DNA from: Ignavibacteriales bacterium | GTDB lineage: Bacteria > Bacteroidota > Ignavibacteria > Ignavibacteriales > Melioribacteraceae | Assembly: GCA_020635285.1 (NCBI GenBank) | Contig: JACKAB010000008.1 | Span: 434,001-498,000 of the forward strand | Length of the DNA: 64,000 nucleotides | Direction of reading: 5' to 3' | In this document: positions 27,502 through 37,758 of the stretch, piece by piece | Numbering within the stretch: the first letter of the stretch is position 1 | Layout of the letters: each line of letters begins with the position of its first letter | Made by a program: the position numbers and the translations under genes | Notes under the pieces: generated by a model | What the model saw: the letters and a program-made list of their open reading frames with translations, nothing else | The model's database searches: none | What the model was told of the DNA's origin: nothing

Positions 27502-28818
27502 ATGTCAAATCTTAAAGAAAAACTTTACGAAAAAATCGAAAACTGGAGACCACGCACCGTACGACTGGCAAAGGAATTTGACGACGTAAAAGTTGGCGAA
27601 GTTACTATTGGTCAGATTATTGGTGGAATGAGAGGAATCAAATCACTTGTTACTGATATTTCCTACTTAGACCCTGCTGAGGGAATTCGTTTTAGAGGAT
27701 TTACAATTCCTGAAGTTTTAGAGAAGTTACCAAAAGTCCCGGGTGGCGAAATGCCATACGTAGAAGGATTCTTTTATCTATTGCTCACTGGTGATGTGCC
27801 AACGGAACAAGAAGTAAATGATGTTGCTGTTGAATTTAACAAACGCAAAATAGTACCAGAGTATGTTTTTGATGTATTAAGGGCAATGCCTGCAGATTCA
27901 CATCCAATGGCAATGATTTCCACTGCAATACTTACTTTACAAAAAGAATCTGTATTTGTTCAGAAGTATAACGAAGGTATGAGCAAATTTGATTACTGGG
28001 ATCCAACATACGAAGATGCCTTAAATCTGCTCGCGAAACTTCCGCAAATTGCAGCATTTATTTACAGACATAAATATAAAGATGGAAAAATTATTGCTCC
28101 AGATCCTAATTTAGATATGGGTGGAAACTTTGCGCATATGATGGGAATTGACAAACCTTATGATGACGTTGCTCGTTTATATTTTTTACTTCACAGCGAT
28201 CACGAAAGTGGTAACGTAAGCGCACATACTGGTCATCTTGTTGCAAGTGCACTTTCTGATATGTATTTATCAATATCTGCAATGCTGAATGGATTAGCTG
28301 GCCCACTTCATGGATTGGCAAATCAAGAGGTTTTGCGTTGGGTTCAAGGGGTAATGGATACAATGGGTGGTGTAGTTCCGACTGAAGCACAAATGAAAAA
28401 ATTTGTATGGGATACATTAAATGCTGGGCAAGTAATTCCAGGTTTTGGTCATGCTGTTTTAAGAAAAACAGATCCTCGTTATACAGCTCAAAGAGATTTT
28501 TGTTTAAAACACTTACCTAATGATCCAGTTTTTGAATATATAAATGTACTAAATCATGTGGTCCCTCCAATATTGCTTCAGCACGGAAAAGCAAAAAATC
28601 CTTGGCCAAATGTTGATGTCCAATCTGGGGTTATTCAATGGCATTATGGTGTAACAGAATATGATTTTTATACAGTTCTATTTGGAGTTGGAAGAGCTTT
28701 GGGAGTTTGCGCTAATATAATTTGGGATAGGGCTTTAGGTTATTCTTTAGAAAGACCAAAATCTTTAACTACTGATATGTTAGAGGCAATTGCAGGAATT
28801 AAAAAAGAAAATGAATAA
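27502..28818 (+). CDS. Citrate (Si)-synthase, eukaryotic-type
   Basis: It condenses acetyl-CoA with oxaloacetate to citrate, the first TCA step. The frame opens at TTG 27466, but ATG 27502 has a perfect AGGAGG at 27491-27496, so that is the start (438 residues). The catalytic regions are visible: LHSDHESGNVSAHTGH (catalytic His region), GPLHGLANQE, GFGHAVLRKTDPRY (second His and oxaloacetate-binding Arg) and PNVDVQSG (catalytic Asp). The long N-terminal region and these motifs match the mitochondrial-type Si-synthase found in some bacteria, not the hexameric GltA type. It is a single-gene transcript closed by the strong terminator at 28855-28883. Confidence 0.93.
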   Translation: MSNLKEKLYEKIENWRPRTVRLAKEFDDVKVGEVTIGQIIGGMRGIKSLVTDISYLDPAEGIRFRGFTIPEVLEKLPKVPGGEMPYVEGFFYLLLTGDVPTEQEVNDVAVEFNKRKIVPEYVFDVLRAMPADSHPMAMISTAILTLQKESVFVQKYNEGMSKFDYWDPTYEDALNLLAKLPQIAAFIYRHKYKDGKIIAPDPNLDMGGNFAHMMGIDKPYDDVARLYFLLHSDHESGNVSAHTGHLVASALSDMYLSISAMLNGLAGPLHGLANQEVLRWVQGVMDTMGGVVPTEAQMKKFVWDTLNAGQVIPGFGHAVLRKTDPRYTAQRDFCLKHLPNDPVFEYINVLNHVVPPILLQHGKAKNPWPNVDVQSGVIQWHYGVTEYDFYTVLFGVGRALGVCANIIWDRALGYSLERPKSLTTDMLEAIAGIKKENE

Positions 28819-28854
28819 GGAGAAAATAATTTTCTTTATTATTTTTTAGTAAAT

Positions 28855-28883
28855 AAAAAGGGATGTCTTCGCATCCCTTTTTT
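28855..28883 (+). terminator. Rho-independent terminator after citrate synthase
   Basis: GGGATG (28860-28865) and CATCCC (28872-28877) form a stem around TCTTCG, flanked by an A run (28855-28859) and a T run (28878-28883). It is a textbook hairpin plus U-tract. The A and T runs pair with each other, so it may also work from the other side. Confidence 0.92.
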
Positions 28884-28961
28884 GTAAATTGAAAAATTAA
28901 TTTTGTTTTTTACAAACCATTTAAAAAATGGAAATAAAAAAATATTAAGGCATTTTTAGAA

Positions 28962-31607
28962 ATGAAAATAAAAGAATTAGAAATATTACGTAAGCAGTTT
29001 CAAGCCGGAAAATCAAGCTTAAATGAAGAGGAACTGAATAATCTATTAGATGAAACAGTAAGATTAATATGTGAATTTGACTTTACCAAATATCATTCTG
29101 AACAAATATTGATTGAGCTTTCTAATTTATTTAATGCAATCCAAAGTGGAGAATTTGCAAAATCACTCATAGGCTTATGTGAGGTAGAAAAATTATATAA
29201 TTTTGGAAATTCTTTATATGCAGAGTTTGCTCAAGAAAATAAGAATACCAATCAAAGTCTAGAAAATATTGTTCTACAGTATTTAAATATTATTAAAAAT
29301 TCAGAATTTTTAAGAAAAATAAGAGATGATAAAAAAAAATGGACAGATTTGATTTCACAACTTATTGTAGCCAGTAATTATAACACCAGAAAAATGTTTG
29401 CTCAAAGAAAAGAGCAATATGGGAAGAAAATTTTATTTAAAGTGCTCAAGGGAGAAAAATCAACAGATTATAGCTGGAACGATGTAGATAAAATTGTAAA
29501 TGAATATTCCCAATCCTTTGCAGCTTTATTGGGTGAGCCAAATGAAAAGCCAAGAGTAGCATTTCTAATGGAAAATAGTTTTACTATGGCAATGCTTGAT
29601 ATTGCATGCTTAAATAGTGGAATTGTAAATGTAATGATTCCCGCAAATTCAGTACCACAACATATTTCATATATTCTCAACCAAACAAAATGTGATGTTA
29701 TTTTAGTTTCCAATGAGAAACAGCTCGTAAAATTAAAATCAGTTAAAAAGGAATTATCAGATTTAAAGACAGGTGTTTTGATTGATGGAACGAGCGCTGA
29801 GGATTGGATAATGTCTTTTGCGGAATTTAATTCTCTCAATCAAAAAGATTCTGCGAAGCTTGCTTACAAAGATTTAAATGTAAATTCCCTTGCAACATTA
29901 ATGTATACCTCTGGAACAACCGGAGAACCCAAAGGAATAATTTTTTCACAGAAGAATATAGTTTTTAAAAGGTTTTGTCGCGCAATTGCTTTACCCGAAA
30001 TTGGTGATAATGATTTGTACCTCGCGTTTCTTCCATTGTATCATACGTTCGGAAGGTGGCTCGAACTTTTTGGAAGTATATTTTGGGGTGCCACGTATTC
30101 ATTTATGGAAAATCCTTCTGCTGAAACAATGATTGCAAATATGAATATGGTCCAGCCAACAATTTTTATTAGCATACCGAAAAAATGGATTCAACTTTAC
30201 GAGTTTATTTCCTCTAAAGTTGATATTGAAGCCGATACGGATGCAAGAATTCTTGAAGAAGTTAAAAATACAACCGGTGGTAAGTTAAAATGGGGTTTAT
30301 CTGCAGCCGGTTATCTGCCTCCAGAAGTTTTTCAATTTTTCCAAAAGTATAATATAAATTTAATGAGTGGTTTTGGTATGACTGAAGCAACCGGTGGAAT
30401 TACCATGACTCCTCCTGGAAATTATATCCCAAATTCACTTGGCAAAGCTTTGCCTGGTATCGAAATAAAACTTGCAGAGGATGGCGAGCTTTTGGTAAGA
30501 GGCGACTATGTAATGCCCGGTTATTTTGATCAGACAAAAGAAGAAACTTTTGTTGAAGATGGCTGGTTTCCCTCAGGCGATATAATGAAAATGGATTCTA
30601 ATAATTTTATTGAAATAATTGATAGAAAAAAGGAAATCTATAAAAATATAAAAGGAGAAACAATTGCTCCGCAAAGAATTGAAAACTTATTCAGAGATTT
30701 TGAATTAGTTAAACAAGTATTTGTTGTTGGAGATCATCGGCCCTTTAATACTGTTTTGGTTTATCCGGATTATGAAAATAAAACACTTGTCAAAATGGAG
30801 GATGATCAAAAGGAGGAATACTTTTCAAATTTAATTGTTACCATTAATAAATTTTTAGCTCCGTTTGAAAGAATCGTCGATTTTAGAGTAAATGAAAAAC
30901 CTTTCACTTTAGAAAATGGTGAGCTAACTCCAAAAGGGACTTATAAAAGAAGGGTTGTTGAGGAAAATTATAAATCTGTTATTGAAGAGCTATATCAGAA
31001 AGATTATTATTCTCTTTATTTAGATAGTGTTGAAATTAAAATTCCAAATTGGTTTTTGCGTGAGCGGGGCTGTTTGAGCGGTGATTTAAAAATTAAAGAG
31101 AACCAATTACTTATTCCTAAACTTGATAAAAAAATTGTTATTGAAAAAATTAATAAGAATGTTTTTAAAATTGGAAATTTCACTTACCAAATTTCAAAAC
31201 CATTTATTGATTTGCACGAATTTTTAATTAATCCAATATATTGGATTGGTAATGAAGAATTGGTTTCCTTTACTGATGATACTATCCTGCAATGGTACAG
31301 ACAAAACATTGAAGAGGAAAGTATAAAATTTATTAATAATAACGATGCAGTGCATAATTTTTCAGATAGTTATTCAATTCTTTTAAAAATTAATAAGGCT
31401 GAAGAAAAGTCATTATTCGGTTTACATCATGCAATAATATTATTACAATCAGAAAATATAATTCAAGGCAATTTAGCAATTGAATATTTGAGCAAACTTT
31501 TTAATGATGAACTTCAAGGAATATATAAAATAGCTTATTACTTTTTAGATAAACCAATTCTTGCTTATAATCTTGAAGTTAGGAAGAGTCTATTTTATTG
31601 GCTTTAA
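28962..31607 (+). CDS. Large AMP-forming acyl-CoA synthetase-like protein with extensions
   Basis: An 881-residue member of the ANL superfamily, which activates carboxylic (usually long-chain fatty) acids as acyl-adenylates. After a helical N-terminal stretch of about 150 residues comes the adenylation domain: the P-loop MYTSGTTGEPKG at about residues 315-326, LPLYHTFGRW, GFGMTEATGGITMTP, SGDIMKMDS and IIDRKKEIYKNIKGE (hinge and C-subdomain). The last 220 residues (from about 660) match no domain I recognise. The final 10 bases overlap the next gene. It starts with ATG 28962, 78 bases after the terminator, so it opens a new unit. Possible substrates are fatty acids or an acyl donor for the GNAT domain next door. 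Confidence 0.8.
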   Translation: MKIKELEILRKQFQAGKSSLNEEELNNLLDETVRLICEFDFTKYHSEQILIELSNLFNAIQSGEFAKSLIGLCEVEKLYNFGNSLYAEFAQENKNTNQSLENIVLQYLNIIKNSEFLRKIRDDKKKWTDLISQLIVASNYNTRKMFAQRKEQYGKKILFKVLKGEKSTDYSWNDVDKIVNEYSQSFAALLGEPNEKPRVAFLMENSFTMAMLDIACLNSGIVNVMIPANSVPQHISYILNQTKCDVILVSNEKQLVKLKSVKKELSDLKTGVLIDGTSAEDWIMSFAEFNSLNQKDSAKLAYKDLNVNSLATLMYTSGTTGEPKGIIFSQKNIVFKRFCRAIALPEIGDNDLYLAFLPLYHTFGRWLELFGSIFWGATYSFMENPSAETMIANMNMVQPTIFISIPKKWIQLYEFISSKVDIEADTDARILEEVKNTTGGKLKWGLSAAGYLPPEVFQFFQKYNINLMSGFGMTEATGGITMTPPGNYIPNSLGKALPGIEIKLAEDGELLVRGDYVMPGYFDQTKEETFVEDGWFPSGDIMKMDSNNFIEIIDRKKEIYKNIKGETIAPQRIENLFRDFELVKQVFVVGDHRPFNTVLVYPDYENKTLVKMEDDQKEEYFSNLIVTINKFLAPFERIVDFRVNEKPFTLENGELTPKGTYKRRVVEENYKSVIEELYQKDYYSLYLDSVEIKIPNWFLRERGCLSGDLKIKENQLLIPKLDKKIVIEKINKNVFKIGNFTYQISKPFIDLHEFLINPIYWIGNEELVSFTDDTILQWYRQNIEEESIKFINNNDAVHNFSDSYSILLKINKAEEKSLFGLHHAIILLQSENIIQGNLAIEYLSKLFNDELQGIYKIAYYFLDKPILAYNLEVRKSLFYWL

Positions 31608-33742
31608 GTAATGTTAAACAAAATAATTATAAAACAATTTTTGAAATATATCTTAAAAGTGGTTCCGTTCTTTTTGATGATAACATTATTTCTCAGATAG
31701 TTGGCAATAAGAAAATTTTAGAATCAATAGACTTTCTTGAAGAAATTCTCGAAGAAAACATTGAACTAAAATATCAGACTGATAAATTAGAAGAAACAAT
31801 TATTCCAACCTTGTTAGATATTCTCACAAAGTTTGCAATTAAGCATCCTACCAGATACGAGGAACTGAGGCGTAAAATAGTAAAAGTTCAGCTAATTGAA
31901 GACTGGTCTGCACTTTCTAAACTTGCCCAAGAATACAGAACTAAAATGCGACGAGGTTTTAGAAGATGGCTTGATGTTAACGAATCTGTTGCTGTTGATA
32001 TTGAAACTGGAGAGGAATACGGATGGGAAGATGTTCTAATTTTTGAAGAAGATTTTCATGCGAATGAAAAATTATTCTTAACCAACGCAATTTCGCTATC
32101 ACCAATTTTGCGTGAAGCAGTTTTTCTTTTTTCAAAAGGTGTGATTGTTAGATTGAGCAACATTTTACCAAGAGGTATTTGGATAAGTAAAATTAAGGAC
32201 GAAGATCAGGTTACATTATACAGAGTTTCTATTCAGACAAGGCATCAAGGCTCATTCGATATTTTACTACATCAAAATAAAAATAGAAATGTTACAGAAG
32301 TTAAGGCAGAAGTGAATTGGTTAATTCTTGCCGGGTCTAGATTTTTTGTTACTGAATTGGTTGAAGATTTTGGTGGCTATTGGGATGAATATAAAATTTG
32401 GACGCAAAAGTACCAGCCTGGACTAACAGTTGCAAATCTATTTAATAGAGATTTTAGAAAAGATGTTAAAAATGCAGAAGAAAAATTCTATTATTTATGG
32501 CCATTTTTCATTTGGAATGGGGCAGCTGCATACATTAACTTTTGGCGCCTAACATCCGAGAGAATGCAGATTACTAATCCTTCTGCAGAAAATCTAATTA
32601 TTCCTTCACATGATTATCAGCTTGGAACGAGGTTTGTATCATTATCGGATCGTTCAGAGTTTACCTCATTCACAGATTTGTTTTTTAATTTTTATGAAAA
32701 ATTTATTGTGCCCGTCGAAACCAAATACCCATCAATAAAAAGAGGTTCTGCTTGGAAATATATTTTTCCCGGACTAATAAACGCAGAAGGTGAAAGTGAG
32801 GGTGTCGAAATATTAAAGCTTTTCTTAATTGAATTAAAAAAAGATGATTCAGAAAAAAATAGAAAAATTATTTTTCAGCTTAACAAATTTTTGAAAAATA
32901 TTAAGGATAATGGATATATTCCAAAGCAATTATATTTTGCCATAAAAAGATTTGTTAGATGGAATAAGCTTAATAATGAAGCCTCTATGGGCGCACAAGC
33001 ACAAATGTTGAACGAACTTTATGATACTTATAATCTGGTTGAATTAGAAAAATATTACCCTGAAACAAGAACAAGATTTTACTTGCATACTGTTTTCGAT
33101 GATTCAAATAATGAATTTAAAAACATTGTTAAACAAATATGCCTTTTGCAGCACGATGAAAAGATTACTAAAGAAGAATTTTTAAGAGAACTTTCCAGAA
33201 TTCAAAATGAATTTACTCTTAATGAAAAAGAAATATTCTTTTTAACTCGTTTAAGCTATCCGCATCTAAAACCTTCTGATATGGCTTCATTTTTACACTT
33301 TGAAACAGAAGGAGACCATGCTGCAAATCTTGTGGTTACTGTTGATGATCACGAAGGAAATCCGTTTTATATTAGAAAACCAATTACGCCTAAAGAAATT
33401 TCTAAATTGTACCAATTATTTATTGAAGCAAATATGCAAGTTAGTTTTAAACCCGACCACAAATTTATGGTTGCAATTTCTGATCGAGGGTTTATAATCG
33501 GTGGTTTATTTTATTCTCAGTTCGATGATCAAGTTGTTCATATGGAAAAAATTGTTGTTTCAAATAGATTTAGAAGAAAAGGTGTTAGTGAAGCAATTAT
33601 GAATGAATTTTTTAACAGAATGATTGACGAAGGATTTAGTTTTGTTACAACCGGATTTTTCCGACCTGAATATTTTTATAGATTCGACTTCAAAATTGAA
33701 AAGAAATATTCTGGCTTGGTAAAACAATTGAAAAAAAATTAG
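31598..33742 (+). CDS. 714-aa protein with a C-terminal GNAT domain
   Basis: The first 590 residues are unrecognised but rich in helices and aromatic residues (RRGFRRWLDVNESVAVD, REAVFLFSKGVIVRLSN, FFIWNGAAAYINFWRL, RGSAWKYIFPG). The last 120 residues carry a GNAT acetyltransferase core: VHMEKIVVSNRFRRKGVSEA contains the acetyl-CoA motif RxxGxx, followed by TTGFFRPEYFYRFDF. The start is TTG 31598 inside the previous gene's end, with AGGAAGAG upstream. No stop separates the helical C-terminus of the ligase from this N-terminus if one base is shifted, so the two may be one polypeptide of about 1590 residues. The likely idea is a ligase plus acyltransferase acting on the same acyl group. Confidence 0.65.
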   Translation: MALSNVKQNNYKTIFEIYLKSGSVLFDDNIISQIVGNKKILESIDFLEEILEENIELKYQTDKLEETIIPTLLDILTKFAIKHPTRYEELRRKIVKVQLIEDWSALSKLAQEYRTKMRRGFRRWLDVNESVAVDIETGEEYGWEDVLIFEEDFHANEKLFLTNAISLSPILREAVFLFSKGVIVRLSNILPRGIWISKIKDEDQVTLYRVSIQTRHQGSFDILLHQNKNRNVTEVKAEVNWLILAGSRFFVTELVEDFGGYWDEYKIWTQKYQPGLTVANLFNRDFRKDVKNAEEKFYYLWPFFIWNGAAAYINFWRLTSERMQITNPSAENLIIPSHDYQLGTRFVSLSDRSEFTSFTDLFFNFYEKFIVPVETKYPSIKRGSAWKYIFPGLINAEGESEGVEILKLFLIELKKDDSEKNRKIIFQLNKFLKNIKDNGYIPKQLYFAIKRFVRWNKLNNEASMGAQAQMLNELYDTYNLVELEKYYPETRTRFYLHTVFDDSNNEFKNIVKQICLLQHDEKITKEEFLRELSRIQNEFTLNEKEIFFLTRLSYPHLKPSDMASFLHFETEGDHAANLVVTVDDHEGNPFYIRKPITPKEISKLYQLFIEANMQVSFKPDHKFMVAISDRGFIIGGLFYSQFDDQVVHMEKIVVSNRFRRKGVSEAIMNEFFNRMIDEGFSFVTTGFFRPEYFYRFDFKIEKKYSGLVKQLKKN

Positions 33743-33792
33743 AATATTAAATTGAGGAAATTAAAATTACGAAAAACTGTAAGAAAAAATAT

Positions 33793-33830
33793 AAATTCGT
33801 CAATCAGAATGGATGGTATACGAATTTTTA
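33793..33830. terminator. Possible hairpin after the GNAT gene
   Basis: AAATTCGT (33793-33800) and ACGAATTT (33820-33827) could pair around a 19-base loop, followed by TTA. It is 50 bases after the stop and has only a weak U-tract. Confidence 0.3.
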
Positions 33831-33948
33831 GGTAATTATTAAATAAAGTATGAAAGATTGGTTAATTATTTAATTCCATGTTTTTAAAGCATTGGAAAAA
33901 TCCCTATCTTTAAACTTATTGAAAAAAAAATTGTAAGGCATTCTGCAG

Positions 33949-35577
33949 ATGAAATTAAAGAAGAAAGTTAAATTTATTTTTGTAACAGGCGGTGTTGTTT
34001 CCTCACTTGGAAAAGGAATAACTGCTGCCTCTTTAGGATTGCTTCTTAAGCAGAGAGGATATTCTGTAACAATTCAAAAGTTCGACCCGTATATTAATGT
34101 AGATCCCGGAACCATGAGTCCATTTCAACATGGTGAAGTTTATGTAACCGATGATGGTGCCGAAACCGATTTAGACTTAGGACACTATGAAAGATTTTTA
34201 GATGAAAATATGGGGAAGGATAATAATACCACAACTGGACAAGTTTATAATGAAGTGATTACCAAGGAACGACGAGGAGATTATTTAGGAGCAACCGTAC
34301 AAGTTATTCCGCATATCACCGATGAAATTAAAAAAAGAATGTCTGCTCTGGCTTTAAGTGGGAAATATGATATAGTAATTACCGAAATTGGTGGTACTGT
34401 TGGTGATATTGAAAGTTTGCCTTTTATGGAATCGATGCGGCAATTAATGGTTGAGTTAGGAAGAAAAAATGCCATTAACATCCATGTAACATTAGTTCCT
34501 TATATCAAATCTGCAGGTGAATTAAAAACCAAACCAACACAGCATAGTGTTAAAGCTTTACTGGAATTAGGAATTCAACCAAATATTCTTGTCTGCAGAT
34601 CTGAATTAGAACTTTCTCAAGAGATAAGAAATAAAATAGGTCTGTTTTGCAATGTGGATTCTGAAGCTGTGATATCTGCGTATGATTGCTCAACAATTTA
34701 TGAAGTTCCTATAAATTTATTTGAACAAAAATTCGATTTACTTGTTCTTAAAAAATTAAAACTTCCGGATATAAATATTCAATTTGACAAATGGACTGAC
34801 TTTGTTTCAAAAATTAAAAATCCAGCAGGATCTGTAAGTATAGCAGTTTGCGGTAAGTATACTGATTATCTTGATGCATATAAAAGTATCACTGAATCAT
34901 TTATACATGCCGGTGCAGAAAATGATGTAAAAGTAAATGTTAAATATATTAGTGCAGAAGATTTTACAAAACGAAAACCTGAAAATCTTTTAAAAGGTAT
35001 GGATGGGGTTTTAGTACCTGGCGGATTTGGTGAAAGGGGAATAGAAGGAAAACTTGTTGCAATTCAATACGTAAGAGAAAACAAGATTCCTTTTTTGGGA
35101 ATTTGTTTGGGGATGCAATGTGCAGTAATTGAATTTAGCAGAAATATTCTTGGAATAAAAAAGGCAAATAGCGCCGAATTTGTGAAAAATCAATTTAGTG
35201 TAATTCACATTATGCCTGACCAGAAAAATATTAAAAATAAAGGCGGAACAATGCGTCTTGGTGCTTACCCTTGTATTGTCTCAAAAGGAACAAAAACAAA
35301 GAGTGCCTATAAAAAGGAAAAAATTAGCGAGCGTCACAGACATCGTTATGAAGTAAATAATAAATACAGAGAAGATTTAGAGAAAAACGGAATGCTAATT
35401 AGCGGTATTTCTCCAGATGGAAATTTAGTCGAGATTTTAGAGTTGGAAGATCATCCATGGTTTGTTGGATGTCAGTTTCATCCAGAATTAAAATCTCGTG
35501 CGACAAATGCCCATCCTCTATTTAGAGATTTTGTAAAAGCAGCCGTTAGTTATGCACAAACAAAAGGTGAAAATTGA
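33949..35577 (+). CDS. pyrG: CTP synthase
   Basis: It aminates UTP to CTP with glutamine and ATP. The 542-residue frame has the synthetase domain (FIFVTGGVVSSLGKGITAAS, the P-loop region; FDPYINVDPGTMSPFQHGEV; LDLGHYERF; residues about 8-90) and the class I glutamine amidotransferase domain (LVPGGFGERG; nucleophile Cys in PFLGICLGMQCA near residue 386; WFVGCQFHPELKSR with the His-Glu pair). Length and motifs match the family. It starts at ATG 33949; its stop overlaps the TTG start of the TPR gene. It is intact throughout. Confidence 0.97.
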   Translation: MKLKKKVKFIFVTGGVVSSLGKGITAASLGLLLKQRGYSVTIQKFDPYINVDPGTMSPFQHGEVYVTDDGAETDLDLGHYERFLDENMGKDNNTTTGQVYNEVITKERRGDYLGATVQVIPHITDEIKKRMSALALSGKYDIVITEIGGTVGDIESLPFMESMRQLMVELGRKNAINIHVTLVPYIKSAGELKTKPTQHSVKALLELGIQPNILVCRSELELSQEIRNKIGLFCNVDSEAVISAYDCSTIYEVPINLFEQKFDLLVLKKLKLPDINIQFDKWTDFVSKIKNPAGSVSIAVCGKYTDYLDAYKSITESFIHAGAENDVKVNVKYISAEDFTKRKPENLLKGMDGVLVPGGFGERGIEGKLVAIQYVRENKIPFLGICLGMQCAVIEFSRNILGIKKANSAEFVKNQFSVIHIMPDQKNIKNKGGTMRLGAYPCIVSKGTKTKSAYKKEKISERHRHRYEVNNKYREDLEKNGMLISGISPDGNLVEILELEDHPWFVGCQFHPELKSRATNAHPLFRDFVKAAVSYAQTKGEN

Positions 35578-37067
35578 GAAGGATAATTTTTCTATTTATT
35601 ATATTCACTTCTCTCGCTTTTCCACAGAGTCTTAAAAATTATTATAGCCTTATTGATAAAAGCGATAATCTAATTTACGATTTTCAATTTGGCGAAGCAA
35701 CAGATTTGCTTTATCAGGCAATACAGCTAAATCCAGAAAGACCAGAAGCATATCAACTCTTTTCTAAAGTATATTTGTGGTTTTATCTTGGCAGCAAAGA
35801 TGCATTAGACAAAGAACATTTTGAAAATTATTCAGATTCTGTTGTTAAAAAATGTAAGAGTATTTTAGAAGTAAATGATAGGGACAAAAAAATACTTTAC
35901 GAGTTAGGAAATGCATATAAGTTCAAAGCAATGATGAGTGCTGCCGTTGCCAATTCTTTAGATGCTTTTTGGGCAACAAAAAATGCTGTTGGTTATTATG
36001 AAGACGTTTTAGATATTGACTCAACATTTTATTCTGCCTATGGCGGAATAGGAATTTTTGAATATGCTTTAAGTTTTGTTCCAGCCTTTTTTACATGGGC
36101 CTTAACAATAACAGGACTTTCTGCAAATGAGAATAATGGTTTCGAGTATGTTGCAAAGGCTTATAAATTCGGCAAACAAGATAAAATTGAATTCCAATTT
36201 CACTATGCAAAATTGTACGATGAGTATTTAACAGAGTATGAAAAATCTATAAAACTATTGGACCCTTTGATTAAGCAATTTCCTAATAATTCTCTATTCC
36301 TTTATCAGCGTTCTATTGAATTTATTAAATCTAAAAATTTGCAAAAAGCAGAACATGACTTAAAATCAATCATAAAGGACAGTCATCCTAAATTTGCACA
36401 AACGCTTTCATTTTCAAAATTCTTATTAGGTGATGTTTATTTCCGTCAAAATAAATATGAATTGGCATTAGGTTTTTACAAACAGTTTTTAAAATCAACT
36501 CAAACAATTGATTATACAGGTATTGCATCATTGCGAGCTGCAATTTGTAATCATTTTTTAGGAGATAGTCTAGAGTTTAGAAAATATGCCATTCTAGCCT
36601 CAAACGGAAATCAAGATATTGAAGAGGATGATTATGCAAAAGATTTTAGCATAAATTTATTGGCAGATGGTTTTTCAAAGGATAGAGAAATTCAAATTGA
36701 TATTGAAAATACTTTTCTAGCGGGTAATTATAAAAAAGTAGTTGAAAAAGTAAACTCAGTAATTGATTCAATAGAAGTAGCGGAAGTTACTGCGTTATTG
36801 CTAAATTATAAAACTTCTTCCCTAATTGAATTGAGAAAACTAAAAGAAGCAAAACAGATTGCAAATGAATTGAGGAATTACGAACTCCAAAATTCATTCT
36901 GGATTAAACCAATGGCATTTGTGAATCTTGCAAAAATTAATATGATTGAAAAAAATTATCCGGCAGTTAAACAATATATTTTGGCAGCTTCTGAGTTTAA
37001 TAATTACAGCAGAAAAAATCTTATAAAATCTTATATCAATAAGATTAAAAATGATTCAAAAAATTAG
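35574..37067 (+). CDS. Exported TPR-repeat protein
   Basis: A 497-residue protein with a signal peptide (hydrophobic IIFLFIIFTSLAF, cleavage near residue 18) and tetratricopeptide-type helical pairs, for example FQFGEATDLLYQAIQLNPERPEAYQLFSK (about 39-67), and units around 240-290 (LFLYQRSIEFIKSKN) and 280-310 (DVYFRQNKYELALGFYKQFLK). It probably acts in the periplasm as a protein-interaction scaffold. The start is TTG 35574, overlapping the pyrG stop. Cotranscription with pyrG is implied but no functional link is evident. Confidence 0.75.
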   Translation: MRRIIFLFIIFTSLAFPQSLKNYYSLIDKSDNLIYDFQFGEATDLLYQAIQLNPERPEAYQLFSKVYLWFYLGSKDALDKEHFENYSDSVVKKCKSILEVNDRDKKILYELGNAYKFKAMMSAAVANSLDAFWATKNAVGYYEDVLDIDSTFYSAYGGIGIFEYALSFVPAFFTWALTITGLSANENNGFEYVAKAYKFGKQDKIEFQFHYAKLYDEYLTEYEKSIKLLDPLIKQFPNNSLFLYQRSIEFIKSKNLQKAEHDLKSIIKDSHPKFAQTLSFSKFLLGDVYFRQNKYELALGFYKQFLKSTQTIDYTGIASLRAAICNHFLGDSLEFRKYAILASNGNQDIEEDDYAKDFSINLLADGFSKDREIQIDIENTFLAGNYKKVVEKVNSVIDSIEVAEVTALLLNYKTSSLIELRKLKEAKQIANELRNYELQNSFWIKPMAFVNLAKINMIEKNYPAVKQYILAASEFNNYSRKNLIKSYINKIKNDSKN

Positions 37068-37150
37068 TAAAGCCAAAATTTACAATAACTTAGCTATTCA
37101 TTCTATTGCTTGTTAAACTATAAAATAATAACTTTAATGAATATATTTTT

Positions 37151-37726
37151 ATGCTAAAACTTGCGGTTTTTGTCTCTGGCAGAGGATCAAATTTAGCCGC
37201 AATAGTTGCAAAAATTAAAAGCGGATATTTGAGTGCAAAGGTTTGCATGGTTGTTAGCAATAAAAAAGAGTGCAAAGCCTTTGAAATTTGTATAGATGAA
37301 AAAATTCCCACTTATGTTGTTGATACAAATGATAGTTACGAAGATTTAATAGAAATTTTGGATAATGAAAACATTGAATTAATAGTATTAGCTGGATTTC
37401 TTAAAAAGATTCCTATTAATTTAATTCAAAGATTTAAAAATAAAATTATAAATATTCATCCAGCTTTACTGCCAGCATTAGGAGGAAAGGGAATGTATGG
37501 ATTGAATGTTCATAATGCGGTATTAAAATCTTCATCAAAAGTGAGTGGGGCAACAATTCATTTTGTTGATGAAATTTATGATAACGGAAAAATTATTGAG
37601 CAGAGAGAAGTTGATATTTCTGATGTAAAAACAGCAGAAGAAATTGCAGCAAAAGTATTAAAAGTAGAGCATGAATTATTACCCGATGTAATAAAAAAGT
37701 TTGCCGAAAACAAAATAAAATATTAA
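37151..37726 (+). CDS. purN: Phosphoribosylglycinamide formyltransferase (GART)
   Basis: It transfers a formyl group from 10-formyl-THF to glycinamide ribonucleotide in purine synthesis. The motifs are FVSGRGSNL (phosphate-binding, residues about 7-15), VLAGFLKKIP, NIHPALLP (catalytic Asn-His) and GATIHFVDEIYDNGKII with the catalytic Asp near residue 140. Length 191 is normal. It is 32 bases upstream of purH, its pathway partner two folate steps later, so they form a purine pair. Confidence 0.93.
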   Translation: MLKLAVFVSGRGSNLAAIVAKIKSGYLSAKVCMVVSNKKECKAFEICIDEKIPTYVVDTNDSYEDLIEILDNENIELIVLAGFLKKIPINLIQRFKNKIINIHPALLPALGGKGMYGLNVHNAVLKSSSKVSGATIHFVDEIYDNGKIIEQREVDISDVKTAEEIAAKVLKVEHELLPDVIKKFAENKIKY

Positions 37727-37758
37727 AAAATTAGAATAGTATCTAATAGGGAATTGTT

